From: Pseudarthrobacter sp. NamE5
Lineage (GTDB): Bacteria > Actinomycetota > Actinomycetes > Actinomycetales > Micrococcaceae
Assembly: GCF_005796225.1 (NCBI RefSeq)
Contig: NZ_VAHO01000009.1
Span: 62,001-126,000, forward strand
Reading direction: 5' to 3'
DNA: 64,000 bases
Part shown: positions 8,596 to 15,475 of the stretch, piece by piece
How positions within the stretch are numbered: position 1 is the first letter of the stretch
Layout: every line of letters starts with the position of its first letter
Translations under genes and position numbers: made by a program
Notes under the pieces: generated by a model
The model's input: only the letters and a program-made list of their open reading frames with translations
The model's database searches: none
What the model was told of the DNA's origin: nothing

Positions 8596-8785
8596 CCACC
8601 CACCCTTCGGTAAGGGCAGCTCCTGTGCCAGGTCCCGCCGTCGTTATGTGGAAAGCTCCACGGACGCTGGAAGGGTGCGAAGTCTCCCTAGCGGTTCAGC
8701 GTCCCGGAACGATTCCAGCGCTTACGACGGCGGGAGGCCGGGCAGGTGCTGGTGCGTACTGCCCGGGGCGTGCAGACTGGGGCTT

Positions 8786-9856
8786 GTGGGCGAATCCTGG
8801 GTGCTGCATGTGGACCTTGACCAGTTCATCGCAGCTGTCGAAGTGCTCCGTCGGCCCGAACTCGCGGGCAAGGCGGTGATTGTTGGCGGCCGGGGCGATC
8901 CCACCGAGCGGGCAGTAGTGTCCACCGCGTCATACGAAGCCCGGGCGTACGGGGTTGGTTCTGGGATGCCGCTGCGCATCGCCGCGCGGAAAGTGCCGGA
9001 CGCCGTCATCCTGCCTGTCGACCAGGACGCCTACCTCGCAGCCTCCGAAAAGGTGATGTCCGTCCTGCGTTCCCAGCCGGGCGCCACTGTCCAGGTGCTC
9101 GGCTGGGATGAAGCGTTCGTCGGTGTGCAGGTTGAGGATCCGGAGGCCTACGCCCGGCAGCTGCAGCAGGCCGTACTCGAGGAGACGCGGCTGCACTGCA
9201 GCGTTGGCATCGGTGACACCCTGGTCCGCGCCAAGGTGGCGACCACGCTTGGCAAGCCCGCCGGCGTTTTCCGGCTCACGGCAGGGAACTGGCTCGACGT
9301 GATGGGAAACAGGCCCACCATCGAGCTGTGGGGGGTGGGAACCAAAGTGTCAGGCCGCCTCGCCAAGCTCGGCATCAGGACTGTGGCGCAGCTCGCGGCA
9401 TCGAACCCTGACGACCTGGTTCCGGAGTTCGGCCCGAAGATGGGTCCCTGGTATGCGCAGCTCGGGCGGGGTGACGGAGCGCGGACAGTTGACGACACGC
9501 CCTGGGTGGCGCGTGGGCACAGCCGGGAAACCACCTTCCAGCGGGACCTTACCGAGCCCGGGCAGGTCGACGGTGCGGTGAGGGAGCTGGCGGGCCACGT
9601 GCTGGAGGATGTGGCGGGCGAGGGGCGGCCGGTGGTGGGGCTGACACTGAAGGTCCGCTACGCCCCGTTCACCACCAAGACGTACGCGCGGAAGATCCCC
9701 GAGACGGCGGACCCCGCGGAAGTCCTCGCCCGTGTTCTGGACCTGGTGGCGAAGATCGAGCCGGGCCGCCCTATCAGACTCCTCGGGCTGCGGGCCGAAA
9801 TGACGATGCCTGAAAACTCCCGGCAGGGGCATACCCCCACGCGCAGCGGATGGTGA
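8786..9856 (+). CDS. Y-family DNA polymerase, DinB2-like (non-aromatic steric gate)
   Basis: 356 residues from GTG 8786. Palm motifs are D10-L-D12 (HVDLDQF) and D108-E109 (LGWDEAF), giving the metal-binding carboxylates, then a helix-hairpin-helix region and a little-finger domain. In E. coli DinB the residue after DMDCF is the aromatic steric gate; here it is I15 in DLDQFI. Mycobacterium smegmatis DinB2, which has Leu there, incorporates ribonucleotides, so this enzyme belongs to that type. The start is chosen because homology begins there; the ribosome site (GGGG, 3 bases away) is poor, so translation may be leaderless. Confidence 0.87.
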   Translation: MGESWVLHVDLDQFIAAVEVLRRPELAGKAVIVGGRGDPTERAVVSTASYEARAYGVGSGMPLRIAARKVPDAVILPVDQDAYLAASEKVMSVLRSQPGATVQVLGWDEAFVGVQVEDPEAYARQLQQAVLEETRLHCSVGIGDTLVRAKVATTLGKPAGVFRLTAGNWLDVMGNRPTIELWGVGTKVSGRLAKLGIRTVAQLAASNPDDLVPEFGPKMGPWYAQLGRGDGARTVDDTPWVARGHSRETTFQRDLTEPGQVDGAVRELAGHVLEDVAGEGRPVVGLTLKVRYAPFTTKTYARKIPETADPAEVLARVLDLVAKIEPGRPIRLLGLRAEMTMPENSRQGHTPTRSGW

Positions 9857-9877
9857 GGGAAGAGTTCCGGACAGCAC

Positions 9878-9911
9878 AATGGCGGCAGATCCCTTAGGAT
9901 CCACCGCCATT
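9878..9911. terminator. Bidirectional hairpin terminator between dinB2 and csbD
   Basis: AATGGCGG (9878-9885) pairs with CCGCCATT (9904-9911), with an inner GATCC/GGATC pair. It sits between convergent stop codons and is followed by a short T run. Confidence 0.6.
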
Positions 9912-9956
9912 TGGGCTGCTGCAGCACGCCGTTCGCTGCGGCTGCATCAGCAAGGA

Positions 9957-10133
9957 CTAGCCGCGCTTAAATTCGTCCTTGACGCTTTCGCCAACCTTCT
10001 TGGCGTCCGCCTTGACCTGGTCCGTCTGGCCTTCAGCCCTCAGGCGGTCGTTGTCAGTTGCGTTGCCGGCAACTTCCTTGGCTTTGCCGCCAAGGTCCTC
10101 TGCCGCGTTACTGATCTTGTCTCCGAGGCCCAT
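9957..10133 (-). CDS. CsbD family stress-response protein
   Basis: 58 residues from ATG at 10133, which has AAGGAG six bases upstream (an upstream in-frame ATG would add seven residues). It matches CsbD: GDKISNAAEDLGGKAKEVAGNATDNDRL, with regular Lys/Glu/Ala heptads and no hydrophobic segment. CsbD proteins are small, hydrophilic, partly disordered and induced in the general stress response; the molecular role is unknown. The gene is divergent from the SRPBCC gene and shares with it the GTAAGCATGCTT palindrome at 10185-10197. Confidence 0.9.
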   Translation of the reverse strand: MGLGDKISNAAEDLGGKAKEVAGNATDNDRLRAEGQTDQVKADAKKVGESVKDEFKRG

Positions 10134-10184
10134 GATGGACTCCTTCCGTTTCATCGATCAAACTGACAACTTCACACTAACACG

Positions 10185-10197
10185 AAGCATGCTTACT
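10185..10197. promoter_or_regulatory. Palindromic stress-type promoter motif, csbD/SRPBCC divergent pair
   Basis: AAGCATGCTTACT on the plus strand continues into TACTAA, a -10-like hexamer, 66 bases before the SRPBCC ATG. On the minus strand it reads AGTAAGCATGCTT, 51 bases before csbD. The same palindrome occurs before other genes in the window. Confidence 0.55.
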
Positions 10198-10262
10198 AAT
10201 TCAAGTCCATCACGCAGCCTCGGTCCTGTCGCTTGTCTGCGCCCCCGGCTAGGCTCGAAGCC

Positions 10263-10721
10263 ATGGACCACAGCACCAGCCTTACCCGGCACATCCAGGC
10301 CCCGCCCGAGAAAGTCTGGTCCGTCATTACGGACATTCCAGGTTCGCCCGCAACGCTTTCCGGGGTGGCTTCCGTGCAGCTGCTTACCGATGGCCCCTAC
10401 CGCGAAGGAACGCGATGGAAGGAGACCCGGAAAATGATGGGCAGATCCGAAACGGTGGAGATGTGGGTGGCAGAAGCCGAGCCCAACAGCAGCATCACGG
10501 TCAAGGCAAACCAAGGTGGCGCTGACTACACCACGCATTTCAGCCTGGTCCCGAAAGATGGCGGAACGGACCTCTCCCTGACCTTGGGGGCCAAAGTCCT
10601 CAAGCCGACCGTCGGCAGCCGCCTCCTCATGCTGCTCTTCGGAAGGATGGGCATGGCCGCCACCCGCAAGGCCCTCACCAAAGACCTGACAGAAATTGCC
10701 GCCAAGGCTGAATCCCTGTAA
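10263..10721 (+). CDS. SRPBCC superfamily protein
   Basis: 152 residues from ATG 10263. It begins with the usual helix-grip entry (TRHIQAPPEKVWSVITDI) and has the beta-strands of a START/Polyketide_cyc2 fold (TDGPYREGTRWKETRK, TTHFSLVPKDGGTDLSLTL), ending in a C-terminal helix. Members bind hydrophobic ligands; the ligand here is unknown. An in-frame ATG lies 10 codons upstream, but homology begins at 10263. Two promoter options are visible: TAGGCT at 10250-10255 (leaderless) and the palindromic element near 10190. Confidence 0.8.
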   Translation: MDHSTSLTRHIQAPPEKVWSVITDIPGSPATLSGVASVQLLTDGPYREGTRWKETRKMMGRSETVEMWVAEAEPNSSITVKANQGGADYTTHFSLVPKDGGTDLSLTLGAKVLKPTVGSRLLMLLFGRMGMAATRKALTKDLTEIAAKAESL

Positions 10722-10784
10722 CCACGTCCTGGCCCTAGCCCCAGCCTGTCCATTTTCGAGCTACGCAACGGAAGCCCTGCCGTG

Positions 10785-10814
10785 TACTATTTACAGAACG
10801 AACGGTCGGTAAGG
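10785..10814 (+). promoter_or_regulatory. Promoter -10 and PaaR-like operator upstream of thiolase operon
   Basis: TACTAT at 10785-10790 is a good -10 hexamer. It is followed at about the transcription start by GAACGAACGGTCGGTAA (10796-10812). Read on the other strand this is TTACCGACCGTTC, the half-site shared with the sites before paaZ, paaI and the TetR gene. The placement fits repression. Confidence 0.65.
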
Positions 10815-10874
10815 AGTGTGGGCGCTGCCAACCTGCCGATGACAGTGCTGTTTATCGCGTGAAGGGTGTTTCCA

Positions 10875-12101
10875 ATGGCTGCAACCGCAGGTCCGCAGGC
10901 TTTCCTGGTGGGCGGGGTACGAACGCCGGTGGGCAAATACGGCGGGTCGCTCTCGTCGGTCCGCCCAGATGACCTCGCGGCCCTGGTGCTCCGGGAGGCG
11001 GTGGGCCGGGCCGGCCTCGATCCGGACAGCATCGACGAAGTCATCATGGGAAACGCCAACGGAGCGGGGGAAGAAAACCGCAACGTGGCCCGGATGGCCA
11101 CGCTCCTCGCGGGACTTCCCCTCCACATTCCGGGGATCACCGTCAACCGGCTGTGCTCCTCCGGGCTGAGCGCCATCATCCAGGCAAGCCACATGATCAA
11201 AGCCGGAGCCGCGGACGTCGTGATCGCCGGCGGCGTGGAATCCATGACCCGGGCCCCCTGGGTGCAGGAGAAGCCCTCCGCTGCCTTCGCAAAGCCGGGC
11301 CAGATTTTCGATACCTCCATCGGCTGGCGCTTCACCAACCCCCATTTCCAGCACGGCAGCCTCTCACGTGATGGCAAGATGACCTACTCCATGCCGGAAA
11401 CGGCCGAGGAAGTGGCCCGCGTGGACAACATCTCCCGCGAGGACGCGGACCAGTTTGCCGTCCGCTCCCACCAGCGGGCCCTGGATGCCATCGCCGCCGG
11501 TCGGTTCAAGGACGAGATTGTTCCTGTCACGGTGAAGAGCCGGAAGTCGGAGACCGTGGTGGACACCGATGAAGGCCCCCGCAAGGACACCACTATGGAG
11601 GTGCTCGCCGGCCTCAAGCCTGTGGCCCATGGCGGCTCGGTGGTAACAGCGGGCAACTCGTCCTCCCTCAACGACGGCGCTTCAGCCATCATCGTGGCGT
11701 CCGAGGCAGCCATCGAGAGGCTGGGACTGACCCGGCGGGCAAGGATCATCGACGGCGCCTCAGCCGGGTGTGAACCCGAAACCATGGGCATCGGCCCTGT
11801 ACCTGCCACCCAAAAGGTCCTCAAGCGGACGGGCCTCAGCGTAGGCGACCTTGACGCCGTCGAACTCAACGAAGCCTTTGCCACGCAGTCACTTGCCTGC
11901 ATCCGGCGCCTTGGCCTGGAGCCGGACATCGTCAACAACGACGGCGGCGCGATCGCTTTGGGGCATCCGCTGGGTTCCAGCGGGGCACGGATTGCCATCA
12001 CGCTGTTGGGCCGGATGGAGCGCGAGGACGCCATGATTGGCCTGGCCACCATGTGCATCGGCGTCGGGCAGGGTACCGCCATGCTGCTGGAGAAGGTCTG
12101 A
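10875..12101 (+). CDS. Acetyl-CoA C-acyltransferase / 3-oxoadipyl-CoA thiolase (PaaJ/PcaF-like)
   Basis: 408 residues from ATG 10875, with GAAGGG eight bases upstream. Thiolase signatures: nucleophile C94 in NRLCSSGLSAI, GGVESMTRAPWV, the H364 motif HPLGSSGARI and the acid/base C394 in CIGVGQGTA. The about 400-residue length and the PaaR-like operator favour the last step of phenylacetate or beta-ketoadipate catabolism: thiolytic cleavage of 3-oxoadipyl-CoA to succinyl-CoA and acetyl-CoA. It starts an operon with a hydratase and a dehydrogenase, consistent with that route. Confidence 0.88.
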   Translation: MAATAGPQAFLVGGVRTPVGKYGGSLSSVRPDDLAALVLREAVGRAGLDPDSIDEVIMGNANGAGEENRNVARMATLLAGLPLHIPGITVNRLCSSGLSAIIQASHMIKAGAADVVIAGGVESMTRAPWVQEKPSAAFAKPGQIFDTSIGWRFTNPHFQHGSLSRDGKMTYSMPETAEEVARVDNISREDADQFAVRSHQRALDAIAAGRFKDEIVPVTVKSRKSETVVDTDEGPRKDTTMEVLAGLKPVAHGGSVVTAGNSSSLNDGASAIIVASEAAIERLGLTRRARIIDGASAGCEPETMGIGPVPATQKVLKRTGLSVGDLDAVELNEAFATQSLACIRRLGLEPDIVNNDGGAIALGHPLGSSGARIAITLLGRMEREDAMIGLATMCIGVGQGTAMLLEKV

Positions 12102-12901
12102 TGGCAGGCGCCGTGGATTTGGCGGCGGAGAAATTCCACGCACTTCTGGTGGAGGAGCGCACTGACCGTGTGGTGGTGATGCTGAACCGGCCCGAGGTGC
12201 GCAACGCCATCGACCAGCAGATGGTGGACGAGCTGCACATCGTCTGTACGGCGCTGGAGCAGGACCCCAAGGTGCTCATCATCGCGGGCGTGGACGGCGT
12301 GTTCGCCTCCGGGGCGGATATCGCCCAGCTGCGCGAGCGGCGCCGCGACGATGCCCTGCAGGGCATCAACTCCACCATCTTTGTGCGGATCGCCAAGCTG
12401 CCCATGCCGGTGATCGCCGCCGTCGACGGTTACTGCCTGGGCGGCGGCGCGGAGCTCGCCTACGCCGCGGACTTCAGGATTGGAACTCCCGCCGTGCGCA
12501 TCGGCAACCCGGAAACCGGGCTGGGCATCCTCGCTGCCGCCGGTGCCAGCTGGCGGCTGAAGGAACTCGTGGGGGAGCCGGTGGCCAAGCAGATCCTCCT
12601 CGCGGGCCGCGTCCTCACCGCGGAGGAAGCCCTCGCGGTCAACCTCATCACCGGGATCCACGAAGCCAGCGGACTCATGGACGCGGCTCACGATCTGGCG
12701 GACAGGATCGGCCGGCAGGATCCGCTGGCGGTGCGGATCACCAAGTCCGTGTTCCACGCCCCGGCTGAGGCCCACCCCCTGATTGACCAGCTGGCGCAGG
12801 GCATCCTCTTCGAATCCGAAGCCAAGTTCAGCCGGATGCAGACGTTCCTGGACAGGAAGGCCGGTAAGAACGCAGAAACCGGAAAGAAGGAGAACGCGTG
12901 A
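12101..12901 (+). CDS. Enoyl-CoA hydratase/isomerase (PaaF-like)
   Basis: 266 residues; the start ATG 12101 overlaps the thiolase TGA, with AGAAGG inside the thiolase end. Crotonase fold: oxyanion-hole segments ASGADIAQLRER and DGYCLGGGAELAYAADF, and the first catalytic glutamate in NPETGLG. The second catalytic glutamate position seems to be occupied by Lys/Gln (EPVAKQILL), so the chemistry may differ from classical hydratase. In the phenylacetate route it would hydrate 2,3-dehydroadipyl-CoA. The downstream gene overlaps by 4 bases (GTGA). Confidence 0.85.
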   Translation: MAGAVDLAAEKFHALLVEERTDRVVVMLNRPEVRNAIDQQMVDELHIVCTALEQDPKVLIIAGVDGVFASGADIAQLRERRRDDALQGINSTIFVRIAKLPMPVIAAVDGYCLGGGAELAYAADFRIGTPAVRIGNPETGLGILAAAGASWRLKELVGEPVAKQILLAGRVLTAEEALAVNLITGIHEASGLMDAAHDLADRIGRQDPLAVRITKSVFHAPAEAHPLIDQLAQGILFESEAKFSRMQTFLDRKAGKNAETGKKENA

Positions 12902-13770
12902 ACGTCCCCCATCCCGCCCCTGGCCTGCCCGCCCGTGTGGGTGTCCTTGGCGGCGGACGCATGGGCGCCGGAATCGCCCACGCTTTCCTGGTCAAGGGTG
13001 CTGACGTGCTGGTGGTCGAGCGCGACGACCAGTCCGCGGTGGCTGCCCGCGAGCGGGTTGAGTCGGCCGCGGCAAAGAGCATCGAGCGCGGAGTGGCGGA
13101 CGCCGACCTGCACGAGATGGCTTCCCGGCTTACCGTGGGTGTGGACTACGATGCCTTCGCCGACCGCGGGCTGGTGGTGGAAGCCGTCCCGGAGGACTGG
13201 GACCTGAAAGTCGCCTCACTGCGCGGCATCGAGGAGCGGCTGGCCCAGAATGCGTACCTGGCGTCCAACACATCCTCGCTCTCCGTCAGCGGTCTCGCCC
13301 GTGAGCTGAAGCGGCCGGAGAACTTCCTGGGCCTGCACTTCTTCAATCCCGTGCCGGCGTCAACCCTGATCGAGGTGGTGCTGGGGGAGCAAACCTCGCC
13401 CGGACTCGCGGCCGAGGCAAAAGGGTGGGTTGAGGCACTCGGCAAGACAGCCGTCGTCGTCAATGATGCCCCTGGCTTTGCATCCTCACGGCTGGGGGTG
13501 GCAATTGCGCTGGAGGCGATGCGCATGGTGGAGGAAGGCGTTGCCTCCGCGGAGGACATCGACGCCGCAATGGTCCTGGGCTATAAGCACCCCACCGGGC
13601 CACTCAGGACTACGGACATCGTGGGGCTGGACGTCCGGCTGGGCATCGCCGAGTACCTGCACTCGACCCTCGGTGAGCGGTTCGCCCCGCCCCAGATCCT
13701 CAAGGACAAGGTGGCCCGCGGGGAACTGGGGCGCAAGACGGGCAAAGGGTTTTTTGACTGGCCCGGCTGA
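12898..13770 (+). CDS. 3-hydroxyacyl-CoA dehydrogenase (PaaH-like)
   Basis: 290 residues. N-terminal Rossmann motif VLGGGRMGAGIAHAF, the catalytic histidine in GLHFFNPVP, and the dimerisation domain with NDAPGFASSRLG and GYKHPTGPL, all typical of short 3-hydroxybutyryl-CoA-type dehydrogenases. It oxidises a 3-hydroxyacyl-CoA with NAD+, here probably 3-hydroxyadipyl-CoA, producing the thiolase substrate. The GTG start overlaps the hydratase stop. The last gene of the three-gene operon; converges on the DUF6480 gene. Confidence 0.88.
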   Translation: MNVPHPAPGLPARVGVLGGGRMGAGIAHAFLVKGADVLVVERDDQSAVAARERVESAAAKSIERGVADADLHEMASRLTVGVDYDAFADRGLVVEAVPEDWDLKVASLRGIEERLAQNAYLASNTSSLSVSGLARELKRPENFLGLHFFNPVPASTLIEVVLGEQTSPGLAAEAKGWVEALGKTAVVVNDAPGFASSRLGVAIALEAMRMVEEGVASAEDIDAAMVLGYKHPTGPLRTTDIVGLDVRLGIAEYLHSTLGERFAPPQILKDKVARGELGRKTGKGFFDWPG

Positions 13771-13772
13771 GC

Positions 13773-14006
13773 CTAGTCGAAGAAACCGACGATGTAGCCG
13801 ATGAAATAGAGCAGCGACAACAGAACCACGACGCCGATAACCGCGATCCAGAAGAACTGGGTGCTCTTTTTCGTGCCGTGCTCGTCATGGCCCTGCGTGG
13901 TGCTCGTGGATGCCTCACCCGGCGGCGTTTCGCCCGGCGGTACCCCGCCACCAGGCTCCAGGCCGGTCAGTTTGTCTTCTTCCGGGTCCGGATTTTGTCC
14001 TGACAC
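13773..14006 (-). CDS. DUF6480 family small membrane protein
   Basis: 77 residues from GTG 14006, which has AGGGAG six bases upstream. The N-terminal half is acidic and Pro/Gly rich with the family hallmark GLEPGGGVPPGETPPGE, then a His/Lys linker and one C-terminal membrane segment (FFWIAVIGVVVLLSLLYFIG). DUF6480 proteins are small actinobacterial tail-anchored proteins of unknown function. The gene lies between convergent paaH and a divergent GNAT gene. Confidence 0.82.
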   Translation of the reverse strand: MSGQNPDPEEDKLTGLEPGGGVPPGETPPGEASTSTTQGHDEHGTKKSTQFFWIAVIGVVVLLSLLYFIGYIVGFFD

Positions 14007-14080
14007 GTTTTTCTCCCTCGTCGTCGTCCTGTGCTTTTCCCAGCGTAACCGGCCCGGATGGTTGGACCTAGGCTGGTGCA

Positions 14081-14689
14081 ATGACTTTCCTTGAACCCCT
14101 TACCCTCACCGGCAGGCGTGTAATCCTTGAGCCTCTGACTGAGGAACACCACGACGGACTGGTGGAGGCGGCCGAGGACGGCGGGCTCTGGAAGCTCTGG
14201 TACACCTCGGTTCCAACTCCCGAAGAAATGGCAGGTGAAATCCGGCGCCGCCTGGCCCTTCAAACGGAGGGCTCCATGTTGCCGTTCACCACCCGCCTGA
14301 TCGACAGGGATACCGGCGGTCCGGGCAGGATCATCGGCATGACCACGTACATGAACATCGACGCCGGCACTCCCCGGCTGGAGATCGGCTCCACCTGGAA
14401 TGCTGCGTCGGTCCACGGGACCGGCACCAACCCGGACTCCAAGCTGCTGCTCCTGGGCCATGCCTTCGACGTTCTTGGCTGCCCGGCCGTGGAGTTCCGG
14501 ACCCACTGGCTGAACCACCAGTCGCGGGAAGCCATCGCCCGGCTGGGCGCTAAACAGGACGGCGTGCTCCGCAGCCACTCGAGGACCCGCGACGGGATCC
14601 TGCGGGACACCGTGGTGTTCTCCATCCTGGAGCACGAGTGGCCCTCGGTCCGGGCCGGGCTGGAGTACCGGCTGGACCGGCGCGGCTAG
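14081..14689 (+). CDS. GNAT family N-acetyltransferase (RimJ/RimL-like)
   Basis: 202 residues. The start LTGRRVILEPLTEEHHDGLVEA and the later GSTWNAASVHGTGTNPDSKLLLLGHAF and VEFRTHWLNHQSREAIARLGAKQDGV are typical of RimJ/RimL-type acetyltransferases, which use acetyl-CoA to modify amino groups of proteins or small molecules. The substrate is unknown. TAGGCT ends 6 bases before the ATG, which has no ribosome site, so the message is probably leaderless. Confidence 0.85.
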   Translation: MTFLEPLTLTGRRVILEPLTEEHHDGLVEAAEDGGLWKLWYTSVPTPEEMAGEIRRRLALQTEGSMLPFTTRLIDRDTGGPGRIIGMTTYMNIDAGTPRLEIGSTWNAASVHGTGTNPDSKLLLLGHAFDVLGCPAVEFRTHWLNHQSREAIARLGAKQDGVLRSHSRTRDGILRDTVVFSILEHEWPSVRAGLEYRLDRRG

Positions 14690-14746
14690 CGTCTTATGGG
14701 CTGCTTGTGACGTGCGCGTTTGGGTGCCTTGTGGTTAGCTGTGCGG

Positions 14747-15475
14747 ATGAATAGACCGGGCAGATCCATGGACTGGGATGGTGCTGTCAACGCCTGGCAG
14801 GTTGCCGGCGGCGTATATCGGATGGGCCGGCGTGAATGGCTTACCGAAGCGGGCTGGCGGCAGGCATACGACGACGGCGTCCGCACAGTGATCGACCTCC
14901 GCAACTCTGCGGAGGCACGGCGCAGGGAAACGGATCCGGTAGTGCCCGGTTCAGCCTGGTCAAGGATCACCGTAGTTTCCTCGCCCACCGAGGAGCCGGG
15001 CGATCCCCGCCTCACCGCCGTCACCGGCCCTTACCTGAACGATCCGGCCCACTATGCGGAGAACGCCCGCATCTTCCCGGAGAAGCTGGTGGGCGTTTTC
15101 CGGGAACTGGCCGCAGCTGCCGGCCGCGGCGCCGTGGTGCTGCATTGCGCGGCCGGACGGGACCGCAGTGGCATGGTGGCTGCCATGGTCCAGGACCTCG
15201 CGGGGGATTCCGACCACGACATTGCCGAAGGCTATCGGCGCTCGGCCCGCGGCATCAATGAGCGGTACCGCACCCACGGCCCGCCGCACTCGCGCGAACG
15301 CTACCTCGAAGAGGAGGAGTTGGCTCCGCTGCTCGAAGCCCGCGGGTATGCCGTGGCCGAATTCGTGCGGAACCTGGACACTCGAAGGTTCCTGTTGGCG
15401 AATGGGCTGCGGCCCGAGGAGCTGGACTCTGTGCTGTCCCTCTGCGAAGCAGCCTGCCACAAGGAACCACAATGA
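14747..15475 (+). CDS. Tyrosine-protein phosphatase family protein
   Basis: 242 residues from ATG 14747. The protein-tyrosine phosphatase loop is HCAAGRDRSG with nucleophile C134 and R140 (C-x5-R), as in the Y_phosphatase3 / lipid phosphatase LipA-like family common in actinobacteria. It dephosphorylates phosphotyrosine or phosphoinositide-like substrates, probably in the cytoplasm because no signal peptide is visible. A TTAGCT hexamer ends 6 bases before the ATG, suggesting a leaderless start. The stop overlaps the start of the secreted protease gene by 4 bases. Confidence 0.82.
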   Translation: MNRPGRSMDWDGAVNAWQVAGGVYRMGRREWLTEAGWRQAYDDGVRTVIDLRNSAEARRRETDPVVPGSAWSRITVVSSPTEEPGDPRLTAVTGPYLNDPAHYAENARIFPEKLVGVFRELAAAAGRGAVVLHCAAGRDRSGMVAAMVQDLAGDSDHDIAEGYRRSARGINERYRTHGPPHSRERYLEEEELAPLLEARGYAVAEFVRNLDTRRFLLANGLRPEELDSVLSLCEAACHKEPQ

